Origin: Pseudohongiella sp.
Lineage (GTDB): Bacteria; Pseudomonadota; Gammaproteobacteria; Pseudomonadales; Pseudohongiellaceae
DNA length: 64,000 nt
Direction: 5' to 3'
Assembly: GCF_011050365.1 (NCBI RefSeq)
Contig: NZ_DRFV01000017.1
Coordinates: 236,007-300,006, forward strand
Of this stretch, positions 21,182 through 30,458 are shown in pieces; position 1 is the stretch's first letter, and each line of letters starts with the position of its first letter. The notes beneath the pieces were generated by a model, which saw nothing but the letters and a program-made list of their open reading frames with translations, did not search any database and was not told the origin of the DNA. The position numbers and the translations under genes were made by a program.

Positions 21182-23854
21182 TTACAGGTTCCATTGCAGA
21201 TCCAGTCGCAGTCTGGCACCACTTTCCACGTCGATAATGCGGACGTCGTCGCGGTAGAACTCGCGATTCTCATTCAACAGGTTCTGCGCGCGCAGACGCA
21301 GCGTCAGACTGTCGGTGGGGAAGTACGAGTAGGTCAGATCCAGTGAGTGGAACGGATCTTCGAACGCATCAGGTGACGGTGAACGACCACCAAAAAATAC
21401 GCGCTCACCGAACACGTTGTACAACAAGGATGCCGAGTGCTGGCCATTTTCCGAGTCATATCCCAACTGCGTATTCACAACGTATTCCGAGTGCCCGGTC
21501 AGGCGACGCTTCAGACTGGTCTGTGAACTGGCTTCGGTGAAGGTCAGCTCTGAATCGCTCAATACCAGGTTGCCACTGACAAAGAAACCGGCACCAATCA
21601 CTTTCAGGCCTTCGAATTCAACACCGTAGATCTCGCCGCCTTCCGCATTTTCAAAACTGAGCAGACGTGCATCCTGTGGCCCCGGACGCTCGACACGCTC
21701 AATCGGATTGGCGATATCCTTGTAGAACAAAGACACGGTGAGGTTGTCACCATTATCAAAAAACAGCTCCGTACGCAGGTCGATGTGTTCGATATCGGAG
21801 AACTTCAGGTTCGGGTTACCGGCGACACGGTCGTTCAACTCAGGGTCGATGAACTGAATATTGGCGTATTCGCGCAGATCCGGGCGAACCACTGTCTTAC
21901 CGTAACCCAGACGCACCTGGAAGTTTTCCGTACCCAGGAAACCGTCCTGCATGTAAGTCAGTGCCGCTGCCGGATAAAAATCATCATCGCGCACCGTGAA
22001 GGTCTGATCAGGCGACTGCATCTGCTCAATAATACCATTCAGGGAATTCCCGGTGTAATCCAGTAAATCCAGTGGCAACACACCACGATTGAAGTCTTCC
22101 CAGCGCACACCAACCGTCGCACGCCAGTTATCCATAAAGAAGGCATCAACAGAACCAAACGCGGCCGCCTTGGTTTCGGCGGCCAGATAACTCTCGGTGC
22201 CGAAGTTGGAACCCATATCCAGGAAGAAACCGTTATTCAGATCGGACAGATTGTTGTCGCTGAACACCTGTGCCGGGGCGCCATTGCGACCCAGCGCGCC
22301 CATCACGATATTGGCCGTATAACCCTGATAGTCACGGGATTTCCGGCTTCGGTTATAGCCGCCACTGATGGTACCGTCGGCAAAACCCAGATCGAAAGGC
22401 GCATCGACCTGATACCCCCAGCTTTCTACCTGGTCTTCCAGATTCAGGAAGCTGAACTGCGCTGACGCACCGGTATTAACCTGGGTTGCCAGCAAGGCGT
22501 CGGTGTTGGGGTCGCGCTGGTTGATTGACTGCACGGATGATGCATTGGGTACTTCGGTGCTGGCGCGGGCATCGGAGTAGTACCAGTTAACATCCAGACT
22601 GGTAATAAAATCGAACACCGCCGGAATTGTCAGGAAGTCCAGGTCATAACGTTCAAAGGTGTGTTCACCGGTGACCTGATTGACTTTGAGCTCGCGCTTT
22701 TCCAAGCGAGTGATATTGGTTTTGCGTTGACGGCCGTTGGCCTGCTGAAAGTCAGCGTTGTAACCCAATACGATGGAGGACTGATCTTCATCATCGCGCA
22801 GCAGATAACTGTTGGTGCCAATTTTGTGGCGATCCTGATAGTTGATGCTCAGGTTGACGGCAGCGGTTGTGCTCTCGTTAGTGAACGTGCGCTGGATATT
22901 TCTGAACGATTCATCAGGGTCAGTAAAATTCTGCTCAAACTGATCCGAATTGCGGCTGGATTCGCCAATGGAAACATTGGCCAATGCGCCAAATGACAGA
23001 TCATTGTTAATGTCCCAGGCATTGCCAGCAGTAACCGAAATGTTGCGATCCGGGTCGAGGTCTGTTTCGCGGTCAATATCAATATTACGATTCAGGTCCA
23101 GCATCAGGTCGCGGTTAATCGCAACGCCTGCAGCCTGCTGCGCAGCCGTGGGTGTGCCCGACCCCGGAAATTCGAAACGGGTAATATTGGCAGGGCTGAT
23201 ATCGCCCTGATACTTGTTCAGTGCTTGCATGATTGATGACGGCAGGTCGCCCTGGTCACCCAGATTGGGCAGACCTTTGCCGGAGTTTTCGGTATTCCAG
23301 CCGGTGCCCACGCCGATATCAAAAACCAGCTCATCCGGCGTACCACGGGTACGGATGTTGACGTTGCCGCCACCAAAAGCTGCCGGCTGATCCGCCGAGT
23401 AGGCTTTGCTGATCTTGACCGACTCAAGAATCGACGCCGGGATGTAATCCAGCGGAATCACGTTACGACTCAGCTCCGGAGAGGGAATCTCCGCGCCGTT
23501 TAGTGTGGCGCTGGAGTAGCGCTCGCCCAGACCGCGCACGTAGATGAATTTGCCATCGACCAGCGTCAGACCGGTCACCCGACGCAGCGCCGAGGCGACA
23601 TCGGAGTCACCGGCACGTGAGATCTGCTCAATGCCAACAACTTCGGCCGCAAACGGTTGCTCAATCCGCTCCATGACCAGCGACCGGGCCGCATCTCGCA
23701 ATCGGCCGGTGACGACGATTTCGTCAATCTGGGGAGCTGCCTGCGCAGAACCGGCGTCCTGCGCCAGTGCCGATGGCGCCACTGCGAAGCCCGACACTGT
23801 CAGCGCGACTGCCAGCGCCAGTTCCCGTTTCTGCCAAACCATTTGTTTTTTCAT
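21182..23854 (-). CDS. TonB-dependent outer-membrane receptor
   Basis: 890 aa from the ATG at 23854 (AGG 8 bases upstream, then MKKQMVWQKRELALAVAL). Earlier in-frame ATGs lack this site. The signal peptide ends at ALAQ. A TonB box (DEIVVTGR) follows, then a plug domain with GDSDVASALRRVTGL and VRGLGERYSSATLNGAEIP (~residues 60-170). A 22-strand-type barrel fills the rest, with alternating YRLRL patterns and a final LRLDLQWNL. No siderophore, B12 or sugar ligand can be read from the sequence. It lies downstream of a lipoprotein gene on the same strand, separated by a hairpin. The two are probably partners in uptake (inference). Confidence 0.92.
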   Translation of the reverse strand: MKKQMVWQKRELALAVALTVSGFAVAPSALAQDAGSAQAAPQIDEIVVTGRLRDAARSLVMERIEQPFAAEVVGIEQISRAGDSDVASALRRVTGLTLVDGKFIYVRGLGERYSSATLNGAEIPSPELSRNVIPLDYIPASILESVKISKAYSADQPAAFGGGNVNIRTRGTPDELVFDIGVGTGWNTENSGKGLPNLGDQGDLPSSIMQALNKYQGDISPANITRFEFPGSGTPTAAQQAAGVAINRDLMLDLNRNIDIDRETDLDPDRNISVTAGNAWDINNDLSFGALANVSIGESSRNSDQFEQNFTDPDESFRNIQRTFTNESTTAAVNLSINYQDRHKIGTNSYLLRDDEDQSSIVLGYNADFQQANGRQRKTNITRLEKRELKVNQVTGEHTFERYDLDFLTIPAVFDFITSLDVNWYYSDARASTEVPNASSVQSINQRDPNTDALLATQVNTGASAQFSFLNLEDQVESWGYQVDAPFDLGFADGTISGGYNRSRKSRDYQGYTANIVMGALGRNGAPAQVFSDNNLSDLNNGFFLDMGSNFGTESYLAAETKAAAFGSVDAFFMDNWRATVGVRWEDFNRGVLPLDLLDYTGNSLNGIIEQMQSPDQTFTVRDDDFYPAAALTYMQDGFLGTENFQVRLGYGKTVVRPDLREYANIQFIDPELNDRVAGNPNLKFSDIEHIDLRTELFFDNGDNLTVSLFYKDIANPIERVERPGPQDARLLSFENAEGGEIYGVEFEGLKVIGAGFFVSGNLVLSDSELTFTEASSQTSLKRRLTGHSEYVVNTQLGYDSENGQHSASLLYNVFGERVFFGGRSPSPDAFEDPFHSLDLTYSYFPTDSLTLRLRAQNLLNENREFYRDDVRIIDVESGARLRLDLQWNL

Positions 23855-23893
23855 GATCATAACCTGTAATTTTGTCAGCATCTTCAAGCCCGA

Positions 23894-23928
23894 ACGGGGA
23901 TAAGTCCGCAAACCGGCCTTATCCCCGT
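23894..23928 (-). terminator. 11-bp hairpin between the lipoprotein and TonB-receptor genes
   Basis: Perfect arms ACGGGGATAAG (23894-23904) and CTTATCCCCGT (23918-23928) enclose a 13-base loop that itself holds a 3-bp CCG/CGG stem. A second small inverted repeat (GTCTG/CAGAC) follows at 23931-23951. On the minus strand the hairpin sits after the lipoprotein stop and just before the receptor start, with no clean U-run. It may act as a leaky terminator or a processing/stability element setting the lipoprotein:receptor ratio (inference). Confidence 0.5.
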
Positions 23929-23964
23929 GAGTCTGCGTCCGGTAACCAGACGCAATCGGCGGTG

Positions 23965-25608
23965 TTACAGGCCGGTTGTCCAGCCTGACACCCAGTCGTC
24001 ACCTTCTTTTACTGCACCGACAAAGTCGACAGCTTCGAAGAAGGAGCTGCTACCTGAACCGCCCAACGCCGGTGCAGAAGCTGCATCGAAGTTGTTGTTC
24101 AGGCGGGTCACATCAAACACATTGACGTTGATCGCAGTACCGTTGGCATCCGTCAGGTTTGCTGCGGTGACGTAAGCGGTCGGGTTGGCCGGGCTCAAAC
24201 CCTGGATCACGTTCGCCGGCAAATTGGCAGGCGCATCTACCACAGCGTTACCGCCGTTGACCCACCAGCTACGAACGTCAAAACCGCTGGCTTTCAGCGC
24301 TTCAGTACAGGCGACCACGTTGCCGCTGGCGACCGAGATGCCGGAGTTGATGCCGGAAATGGTCTGTGCGCTGTCAATTTCCATACACTCGTTGCTGGCC
24401 ATGCCGTCTGCACTGGATGTGATGATGGAGTTGTACATTTCAAAGTACGTGCCTTCACGATACAGAGGGCCTTCCGCATCACCCTTGGAGCTGGGAGCAG
24501 TACCGTTATTGGTGTCCACATTGGAGGTGATGCAGGTCATGTTTGACACGCGCCCCTTGGTGAACGGCGCAATATCGTCAGGGCGGCTGTCACCGGTGTT
24601 ATCAGCCTCGATGCAGCGGTTGCCGCCTGAGGTATGAATGAACAGGCCAAACTGCATATCGCCCGCCCAACCTTCTGAGTAATCGAAAGCGTCATCGCCA
24701 ACGTTAACACCGACGATGTACTTCAGGTCCACTGCGCCACCGAACATTTCGAAACCGTCGTCCAGTGTGGTGTAAGTCTGTACGTATTCAACGGTTGTGC
24801 CTGAGCCAACAGCGTTAAAGGTCAAGCCGTTCACTTCGTCGCCATCAACCACTTCAAAACCGGCGTGACGAATCTGCACATAACGCAACACACCGGAGTT
24901 CTCGGCATTGTTATTGCCACCGTAGGTGTTGGGCTTGCCTTCAGCTGCCACGTGACAGTTGTGCGGGTTGCTGGAAGTTGACTGACGATCAGCATCGGTA
25001 CACTTGTTGGTAAGACCATTGCCGTTGATCTGTATGCCACCCCACAGACCACGGTCGGCCTCGGTAGCCTGACCATCGCGCAGGTCGGCGACGGCACTGA
25101 AAATAATGGGACGCTCACGTGTGCCTTCCGCAATGATGCGAGCACCACGCGTAACCACAACGTAATCCTGAGAACTGAAGAATGCGAGCTCGGCGCCAGC
25201 GCCAATAGTCAACGTGGGGCCTTCGCCGTCCTGCGGGATACGCACGCCCTGGGCAGCGGAGTTCTCGTTAACATCGCGACCAACAAACAGACTGTCTTCA
25301 AAAATGTGCAGGCCATCATCAGGCAGGTCGTTGATGACCAGATCAGAGGTCAGCGGACGCGTGTCAGCAACAAATGTAGAAGAATAGGTACAATTGGTGC
25401 CGTCGTAGCTGCCCTGCAGAGTCTGGCCGGATGCTGTATAGCTGGCACAGGGGTTGGTTGTACCGCTGTTGTCACCACCCTGGTTGGTGGTATTGTTGGA
25501 GTTCGTCACAGTCGTTGAGGGTGCCAGTGTCACACCGCCGCCGTCACAGGCGGTCACTGCCGCTGCCAGCAGGCTGATGCTGAAAATAGTCTTGATGTTC
25601 ATGTTCAC
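23965..25608 (-). CDS. Predicted outer-membrane or surface lipoprotein with beta-helix-like body
   Basis: 547 aa. The N-terminal signal ends in a lipobox (AAVTAC, Cys about residue 21). An Asn/Thr/Gly-rich tether (~25-55) follows, then a long domain of short strands resembling right-handed parallel beta-helix proteins (LTIGAGAELAFF, RGLWGGIQINGNG, LRYVQIRHAGFEVVDG, DDGFEMFGGAVDLKYIVG). Cysteines come in apparent pairs. I recognise this type as one seen next to TonB-dependent receptors in marine proteobacteria, but its ligand is not known to me. The start is either GTG 25608 (GGAG 5 bases upstream) or ATG 25602. The tether and the adjacent type II system fit export to the cell surface (inference). 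Confidence 0.7.
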   Translation of the reverse strand: MNMNIKTIFSISLLAAAVTACDGGGVTLAPSTTVTNSNNTTNQGGDNSGTTNPCASYTASGQTLQGSYDGTNCTYSSTFVADTRPLTSDLVINDLPDDGLHIFEDSLFVGRDVNENSAAQGVRIPQDGEGPTLTIGAGAELAFFSSQDYVVVTRGARIIAEGTRERPIIFSAVADLRDGQATEADRGLWGGIQINGNGLTNKCTDADRQSTSSNPHNCHVAAEGKPNTYGGNNNAENSGVLRYVQIRHAGFEVVDGDEVNGLTFNAVGSGTTVEYVQTYTTLDDGFEMFGGAVDLKYIVGVNVGDDAFDYSEGWAGDMQFGLFIHTSGGNRCIEADNTGDSRPDDIAPFTKGRVSNMTCITSNVDTNNGTAPSSKGDAEGPLYREGTYFEMYNSIITSSADGMASNECMEIDSAQTISGINSGISVASGNVVACTEALKASGFDVRSWWVNGGNAVVDAPANLPANVIQGLSPANPTAYVTAANLTDANGTAINVNVFDVTRLNNNFDAASAPALGGSGSSSFFEAVDFVGAVKEGDDWVSGWTTGL

Positions 25609-25884
25609 AATCGCTCCTTTTTATGGTCCTGCACCAGAAATTGGTCTTGGCAATCGAGTCGCTGTCGAGTCGAAAACTGAGCGGTTCAATCAACCTGGGA
25701 CAGACAAATTCGATGCCCAGGCAACCGCGGTGCGATATTGTTGATCAGCAATCGTGTCAGAATCGTGACAAGCAAAGGCAGTCAAAATATTTTTGGCATT
25801 TTTTGAAAATGTTATATTTCAATGCTTTACAGATATCACGAAATACGCGACCGCTAACCGGATTACGGAAAAAGGAGTAAAATC

Positions 25885-26925
25885 ATGATTTTGAGACAGC
25901 TCTATGACGCAGTGTCGTCGACCTACACATATTTGCTGGCAGACGAAAAAACCCGCGAAGCCATACTGATAGATCCGGTCTTTGAACAATCACAACGTGA
26001 TCTGGCGCTGCTCCAGGAGCTCGACCTGACATTGAAAATCGTGGCCGACACTCACGCGCATGCCGATCACATCACTGCCGCCTGGCTGCTGAAACAGAAG
26101 ACCGGGTGCCGGATCGCATCCTCGGTTGTCATCAGTGCGCAACATGTCGATATCCCGCTGCGCCACGGCGATCGTTTTGGCGTCAGCGACATCACTCTGG
26201 AAGTGCGGGCCACGCCCGGTCATACTGATGGCTGCAACACATATGTGCTGGCTGACCACAGTATGGCGTTCACCGGCGACACCCTGCTTATCCGCGGCTG
26301 CGGGCGCAGTGACTTTCAACAGGGCGACCCGGCGAAACTGTATCACTCCATCACTGAACAGATTTTCAGCTTGCCTGACAGCTGCGCGATCTACCCGGCT
26401 CATGACTACAACGGCCGCACCCGTTCATCGGTTGCGGAAGAAAAAGCCTTTAATCCGCGCGTCGGTGGCGGAGCCAACGAAAAAGACTTTGTGCATTACA
26501 TGCAGGCCATGCAATTACCGCATCCAAAAAAGATCGACGAGGCCCTGCCCGCCAATATGCGCAGTGGTATGCCAGAAGACGGTAAATTGCCCGACGAGCC
26601 TGACTGGGCCGACATACGCATCACCTTCGCTGGTATTGCCGAAGTTGAACCGGAATGGGTGATACAGAACCAACCCTCAGTCACCATCCTTGATGTTCGC
26701 GAAGTCGATGAACAGGATGAACCGCTCAACGGCGTTAACAATGCCATGTCCATACCCTTGAGTGAACTGCGCCAGCGCGTTACCGAGGTACCACAAGACC
26801 GGCCCGTAGTGACTCTGTGTCGCTCCGGCAAACGTTCGTCACTCGCCGTGGGCATCCTCAAGGACGCAGGTCATGAGCGGGTGGCAAACATACACGGCGG
26901 TGTTCTGCACTGGCAAAATAGCTGA
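25885..26925 (+). CDS. Persulfide dioxygenase-rhodanese fusion (ETHE1-like MBL fold plus rhodanese)
   Basis: 346 aa. The N-terminal metallo-beta-lactamase fold has THAHADH (residues 56-62), GHTDGC, GDTLLIRGCGRSDFQ and YPAHDYNGR, which together match the ETHE1 group of Fe(II) persulfide dioxygenases. A C-terminal rhodanese domain (~255-346) carries the active-site loop CRSGKRS (Cys312). Such fusions oxidise glutathione persulfide to sulfite and exchange sulfane sulfur with thiosulfate, so a role in sulfide or persulfide detoxification is likely. AGGAG lies 7 bases before the ATG. No sqr or regulator gene is adjacent. The 276 bases upstream separate it from the divergent lipoprotein gene; I see only a possible -10 (TATATT, 25813-25818). 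Confidence 0.9.
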   Translation: MILRQLYDAVSSTYTYLLADEKTREAILIDPVFEQSQRDLALLQELDLTLKIVADTHAHADHITAAWLLKQKTGCRIASSVVISAQHVDIPLRHGDRFGVSDITLEVRATPGHTDGCNTYVLADHSMAFTGDTLLIRGCGRSDFQQGDPAKLYHSITEQIFSLPDSCAIYPAHDYNGRTRSSVAEEKAFNPRVGGGANEKDFVHYMQAMQLPHPKKIDEALPANMRSGMPEDGKLPDEPDWADIRITFAGIAEVEPEWVIQNQPSVTILDVREVDEQDEPLNGVNNAMSIPLSELRQRVTEVPQDRPVVTLCRSGKRSSLAVGILKDAGHERVANIHGGVLHWQNS

Positions 26926-27027
26926 CATTTTCGGTCCATTCAGCAGGCGTTAATTCGGAGCATCGTAGGCTGTCCCTGACAATCGAATAACCGGGCTCTC
27001 CGGCGACAGACTCAGAGGGACAATGAC

Positions 27028-27840
27028 ATGAAAATAAAACACCTGCGCAACTTACTGGCGGCACTCGTGCTGGCGGCTGGCAGCAACATGGCAGCGGCTG
27101 ACGCCGGCTCAGTCAGCAGTGCCTGTGCATCGCTGGAATTTATGGCAAAGATGTTGGCGGTGAACACCACGCTGCCTGCCAACTATGACAACCCCCGACA
27201 ACTGACCGACATGCAGTCGGCCATGCAAGAGCTGAACCGACTGGCCTGCCAACCCGTGCTGTTGACTGAAACTACCCGCTTCAGCAGCCGCTACGGCAAT
27301 GGCCAGTTTGTGTCTGCAGACCTGTATGACTCCGCCTGGTATTACCCCAATGGGCAGCTGTTTGTCGCGCGGCCGGGACGTGATACACCCATCTACTACC
27401 CTAACGGGCAGGTCATGGCGTTCCGCTGGGCGCGGGGCGGCCAGACGCTGTATTGGCCCAATGGCAACCCAGCCACCTTCAGCTTCCGCACGATCAACGA
27501 GGCCTGGTATTACCCGGACGGTCACATCATCACTTACCTGGCCGGCGCCCGCGATGAACGCTGGTTTTACCCGTTCGCCCGCCTCGACGGTCAGGTCGGC
27601 CAGGAGCTGATTTCATCCCACTGGGGCGTCGACGGCGAAACCTTCCAGGCCATCAACTACACCAACGACGGCTGGATGTTCATGCGGCTCGAGCGTATTC
27701 GCGACAAGCTGGTGCTGTCAGACGCCGAATTGCTCGACGTGCCTGGTGTCTTGCTGATGCTGACGCGCTTTTATCAGGTGCCGGACGCTGCCAAACAATT
27801 CATGCCCGGCGACAGCAGTATTACCGATGCGCCATGGTAA
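27028..27840 (+). CDS. Exported protein with repeated YYPNG motifs, function unknown
   Basis: 270 aa. A signal peptide (MKIKHLRNLLAALVLAAGS, likely cleaved after MAAADA) is followed by a helical segment with two cysteines. Residues ~85-185 then carry about five repeats of roughly 20 residues centred on WYYPNGQLFVA, IYYPNGQVMAF, LYWPNGNPATF, WYYPDGHIITY and WFYPFARL. They resemble MORN/YwqK-type hairpin repeats, which serve as scaffolds or membrane-contact surfaces. I do not recognise a characterised homologue. The gene stands alone between the persulfide dioxygenase and the convergent ABC ATPase gene, 25 bases from the latter's stop. Confidence 0.7.
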   Translation: MKIKHLRNLLAALVLAAGSNMAAADAGSVSSACASLEFMAKMLAVNTTLPANYDNPRQLTDMQSAMQELNRLACQPVLLTETTRFSSRYGNGQFVSADLYDSAWYYPNGQLFVARPGRDTPIYYPNGQVMAFRWARGGQTLYWPNGNPATFSFRTINEAWYYPDGHIITYLAGARDERWFYPFARLDGQVGQELISSHWGVDGETFQAINYTNDGWMFMRLERIRDKLVLSDAELLDVPGVLLMLTRFYQVPDAAKQFMPGDSSITDAPW

Positions 27841-27865
27841 CAAACGTCACCCCTATTGACGGCTG

Positions 27866-29398
27866 TTATCCGTCGCACTGGCCGGCACCAATTTCCTGCA
27901 CGGTTATTGCGGCCGGTGCATCGGCAGACGATTTATAGAACGTCAACTTCTGGTTGATAAATACCGGGCACTCTTCGTCATCGTGACTGATATATATTAT
28001 GTGTGTCCTGCCCCTTTTTGCTATCAGATCCAGCATGGCAAGCAGCTTTCCCCGATGATGGTCATCAAGCCCGACACTGGCTTCGTCCAGTACCAGAACC
28101 CACGGTTGCTTGACCATGGCGCGGGCAAGCAGCACCAGCCGTTGTTCGCCGAATGACAGTTCGTGGTAATACGCGCGCGCGAGCTCACCGAGACCCAGGG
28201 TTTTCAGCCAGGCCTGCGCAGTTGATGCCTCAGCGGCACCGCTGTCATCGTATAACCCCTGTGAGTCGAAAAAACCGCTGACCACCACATCCAGCGCTCG
28301 CCAGCCCTTGATGTACCTGTTGTGCAATTCATTGGACACAACACCAAACCGTGCCTTGATCTGCCACACGGTTTCCCCGGTACCGCGCAGCCGGCCAAAC
28401 AGATATACGGGTTGACCATATGCTTTGTGGTTATCGCCATCGATCAGCCCCAGCAGCGTCGACTTGCCACTGCCATTGGGGCCTGCAATCAAAACATGCT
28501 GCCCGGCCTTCATTTCCCAGTGCAGATTGCTGAATACCGGTTTGTCGCCATACGCAGCGCTGACACCGCGCAAGGAAATCAGACTTTGTCCGGGCGCCGC
28601 CAGCGCCTGTTCGTAACCCACACACGGCGCCGGTAACTCTGCTGGCAGTTGCGCGACATCGGACATCCACGACGTGCCCGGAGCTTTGGTGTCAGCGCTA
28701 CGCGCAAAGACTTCGTCGCGCATGCCAACAGCAGTCACCACCAGATCATGCATCAGTGCCAGATGAGTGATGCCGGGTAGCACATCCCGACGACGACGGC
28801 TCAATTGCAAAGTGCAGTTGTCGGCTGACATCCAGCACTCAATGGCCTCGCGAATTCGATTGGCGCTGATGCGGTCGATACTCTCTAGCGGATTATCCAG
28901 GATCAGTAGTTTCGGGCGCCGGTACAGGGCACGGGCGAGTAAGGCACGCCGGACCTGCCCTGAAGACAGAAAACGAATACCCTGGTTCCTGATAGCGGCA
29001 ATATCCAGTAGCGTCAGAACGGAGTTGAGCCGGTCAGTGTCCAAAGGGTCAATGCCGGCCGAACAGATAAGGGCGCTGACCGTTGTTCCTGCATCCGTGG
29101 CAGAGGTGCTGAACTCACTGACATCGTGCCGGTCGTCGTGCTGCCACCAGCGCTTCTGTTCGGCAAAGGATACTTCGCAAATGTCAGCACGCGGATCAAA
29201 ACCATCGGCAAATGTTGGCTGACCGCTACCACAGAGCCGGCCACTGAGCAGAGCAGCCAGCATCGACTTGCCGGCACCGTTGCCGCCGAACACACACCAG
29301 TGCTGACCGGGAAAGAGCGCGAGTGCATCGACACGCAATACGTTGCGCGCCGAGATTCGATACCGGGCGTTATTCAGTTCGATCAGGGGGGTCGACAT
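27866..29398 (-). CDS. ModF-like protein with two ABC ATPase domains
   Basis: 510 aa from the ATG at 29398 (MSTPLIELNNARYRISARN aligns with the start of E. coli ModF). A GTG at 29413, 8 bases after the esterase stop, is an alternative. Two ABC modules are seen: Walker A GGNGAGKSMLAALL and signature LSSGQVRRALLARAL in the first; GPNGSGKSTLLGLI, LSFGEQRLVLLARAM and VLVLDEASVGLDDHH in the second. No membrane segments are present. In E. coli modF lies with the molybdate transporter genes and its job is unclear. Here there is no modABC nearby, only the esterase gene upstream. Confidence 0.8.
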   Translation of the reverse strand: MSTPLIELNNARYRISARNVLRVDALALFPGQHWCVFGGNGAGKSMLAALLSGRLCGSGQPTFADGFDPRADICEVSFAEQKRWWQHDDRHDVSEFSTSATDAGTTVSALICSAGIDPLDTDRLNSVLTLLDIAAIRNQGIRFLSSGQVRRALLARALYRRPKLLILDNPLESIDRISANRIREAIECWMSADNCTLQLSRRRRDVLPGITHLALMHDLVVTAVGMRDEVFARSADTKAPGTSWMSDVAQLPAELPAPCVGYEQALAAPGQSLISLRGVSAAYGDKPVFSNLHWEMKAGQHVLIAGPNGSGKSTLLGLIDGDNHKAYGQPVYLFGRLRGTGETVWQIKARFGVVSNELHNRYIKGWRALDVVVSGFFDSQGLYDDSGAAEASTAQAWLKTLGLGELARAYYHELSFGEQRLVLLARAMVKQPWVLVLDEASVGLDDHHRGKLLAMLDLIAKRGRTHIIYISHDDEECPVFINQKLTFYKSSADAPAAITVQEIGAGQCDG

Positions 29399-29420
29399 CG
29401 CTGTTGATATCACAGAACTC

Positions 29421-30443
29421 TCAGGGTCGGTTACCCAGGGCGCGTTGCATGACCTCGTACTGCACTGACATCAGATGGCCGACAGAGCGCCTCCAGTATT
29501 CCGAATTGTGTCTGCCGTGAGCCTGCATATAATCGAACGGGATATCATTGAGTAACAGAATCTGCATGAATTCCAGCGCCGCATTGATCAGGCCGTCATC
29601 AATACCACTGTCCAGATAAATATGTGGCAACTGGCTCTTGGGAACTTCATAGATGATATGGAAAGGATCATAGGCTTGCGCCTGCGCGACAGTTGCAAAA
29701 TCAGTGCCCTGAGGATTGCGATCATCCTGACTGCTGAATCCCGGAATATCGATGATCTGCGAGATGAAGGCGTCAGCACGTGCCAGTTCCGGTGAGTCCC
29801 GGACGCTGCGCGCTACCGGTGCCGGCTGGCCCTCGGCGATGGCCGTGGCCCGGTCCCTGGCATGTGCCAGCGCACCGCTGGTACTCGCCATGGAGACAAA
29901 CAGGTCGGGATGTCGCAGACCCAGCATTATCGCGCCATAGCCCCCCATGGACAGGCCGGCAACGGCCCGGCCTTCCCGGCGGGCCAGGGTGCGAAAATTG
30001 CTGTCAACATGACCAATCACATCGCGCACGATATGATCTTCCCAGTTGTTGCGCTGATTTCCCTCGCTGCTGGCATAGTTGATATACCAGCTATTGCCGG
30101 CATCCGGCATTACCACAATCAGATCAGAGAAGTTACGGGCATAAAACGCTGCGCCGAGATTGCGGCCCCACACGGTATAGTTCTGCATGTAACCGTGCAG
30201 CAGATAAATGACCGGGTAACGTTCATCGGATTCGTCGTAGCCGGGCGGCAACACGATATCGAACTTCATTTGCCGCGAAACAGCCGGGCTGAAAAAAGAC
30301 ACCGTTTGCAAACCGGCAGGCAATGCCGGTGCTGCTGGTGATGGCTCCGCTGCCGGCTGGGCCGACAACGCGGGCGTCGCCAGTGCCAGCACAATCCACA
30401 GGCAACGGGTCAGTAAATGTACAGCAATCAGTCTGTGGCTCAT
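29421..30443 (-). CDS. Exported alpha/beta-hydrolase, esterase D family
   Basis: 340 aa. A signal peptide (cleavage likely after ALSA, residue ~28) and an Ala/Pro-rich segment lead into the esterase domain: FDIVLPPGYDESDERYPVIYLLHGYMQNYT, here cited as residues ~59-88. The nucleophile elbow is GLSMGGYGA. The acid is probably in DSGIDDGL and the catalytic His in AHGRHNSEYW. This layout matches the S-formylglutathione hydrolase/feruloyl esterase group, but export argues against a cytosolic formaldehyde role. Its natural ester is unknown. It lies 15 bases after a small lipoprotein gene and just before the ModF-like gene, all on one strand. Confidence 0.82.
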   Translation of the reverse strand: MSHRLIAVHLLTRCLWIVLALATPALSAQPAAEPSPAAPALPAGLQTVSFFSPAVSRQMKFDIVLPPGYDESDERYPVIYLLHGYMQNYTVWGRNLGAAFYARNFSDLIVVMPDAGNSWYINYASSEGNQRNNWEDHIVRDVIGHVDSNFRTLARREGRAVAGLSMGGYGAIMLGLRHPDLFVSMASTSGALAHARDRATAIAEGQPAPVARSVRDSPELARADAFISQIIDIPGFSSQDDRNPQGTDFATVAQAQAYDPFHIIYEVPKSQLPHIYLDSGIDDGLINAALEFMQILLLNDIPFDYMQAHGRHNSEYWRRSVGHLMSVQYEVMQRALGNRP

Positions 30444-30458
30444 GGCGGATCCAGCTTG

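Noticed and set aside
25790..25818. A sigma-54 promoter before the persulfide dioxygenase gene
   Set aside because: TTGGCA is followed by a GA rather than GC at the wrong distance (8 instead of 10 bases), so the -24/-12 pattern fails.
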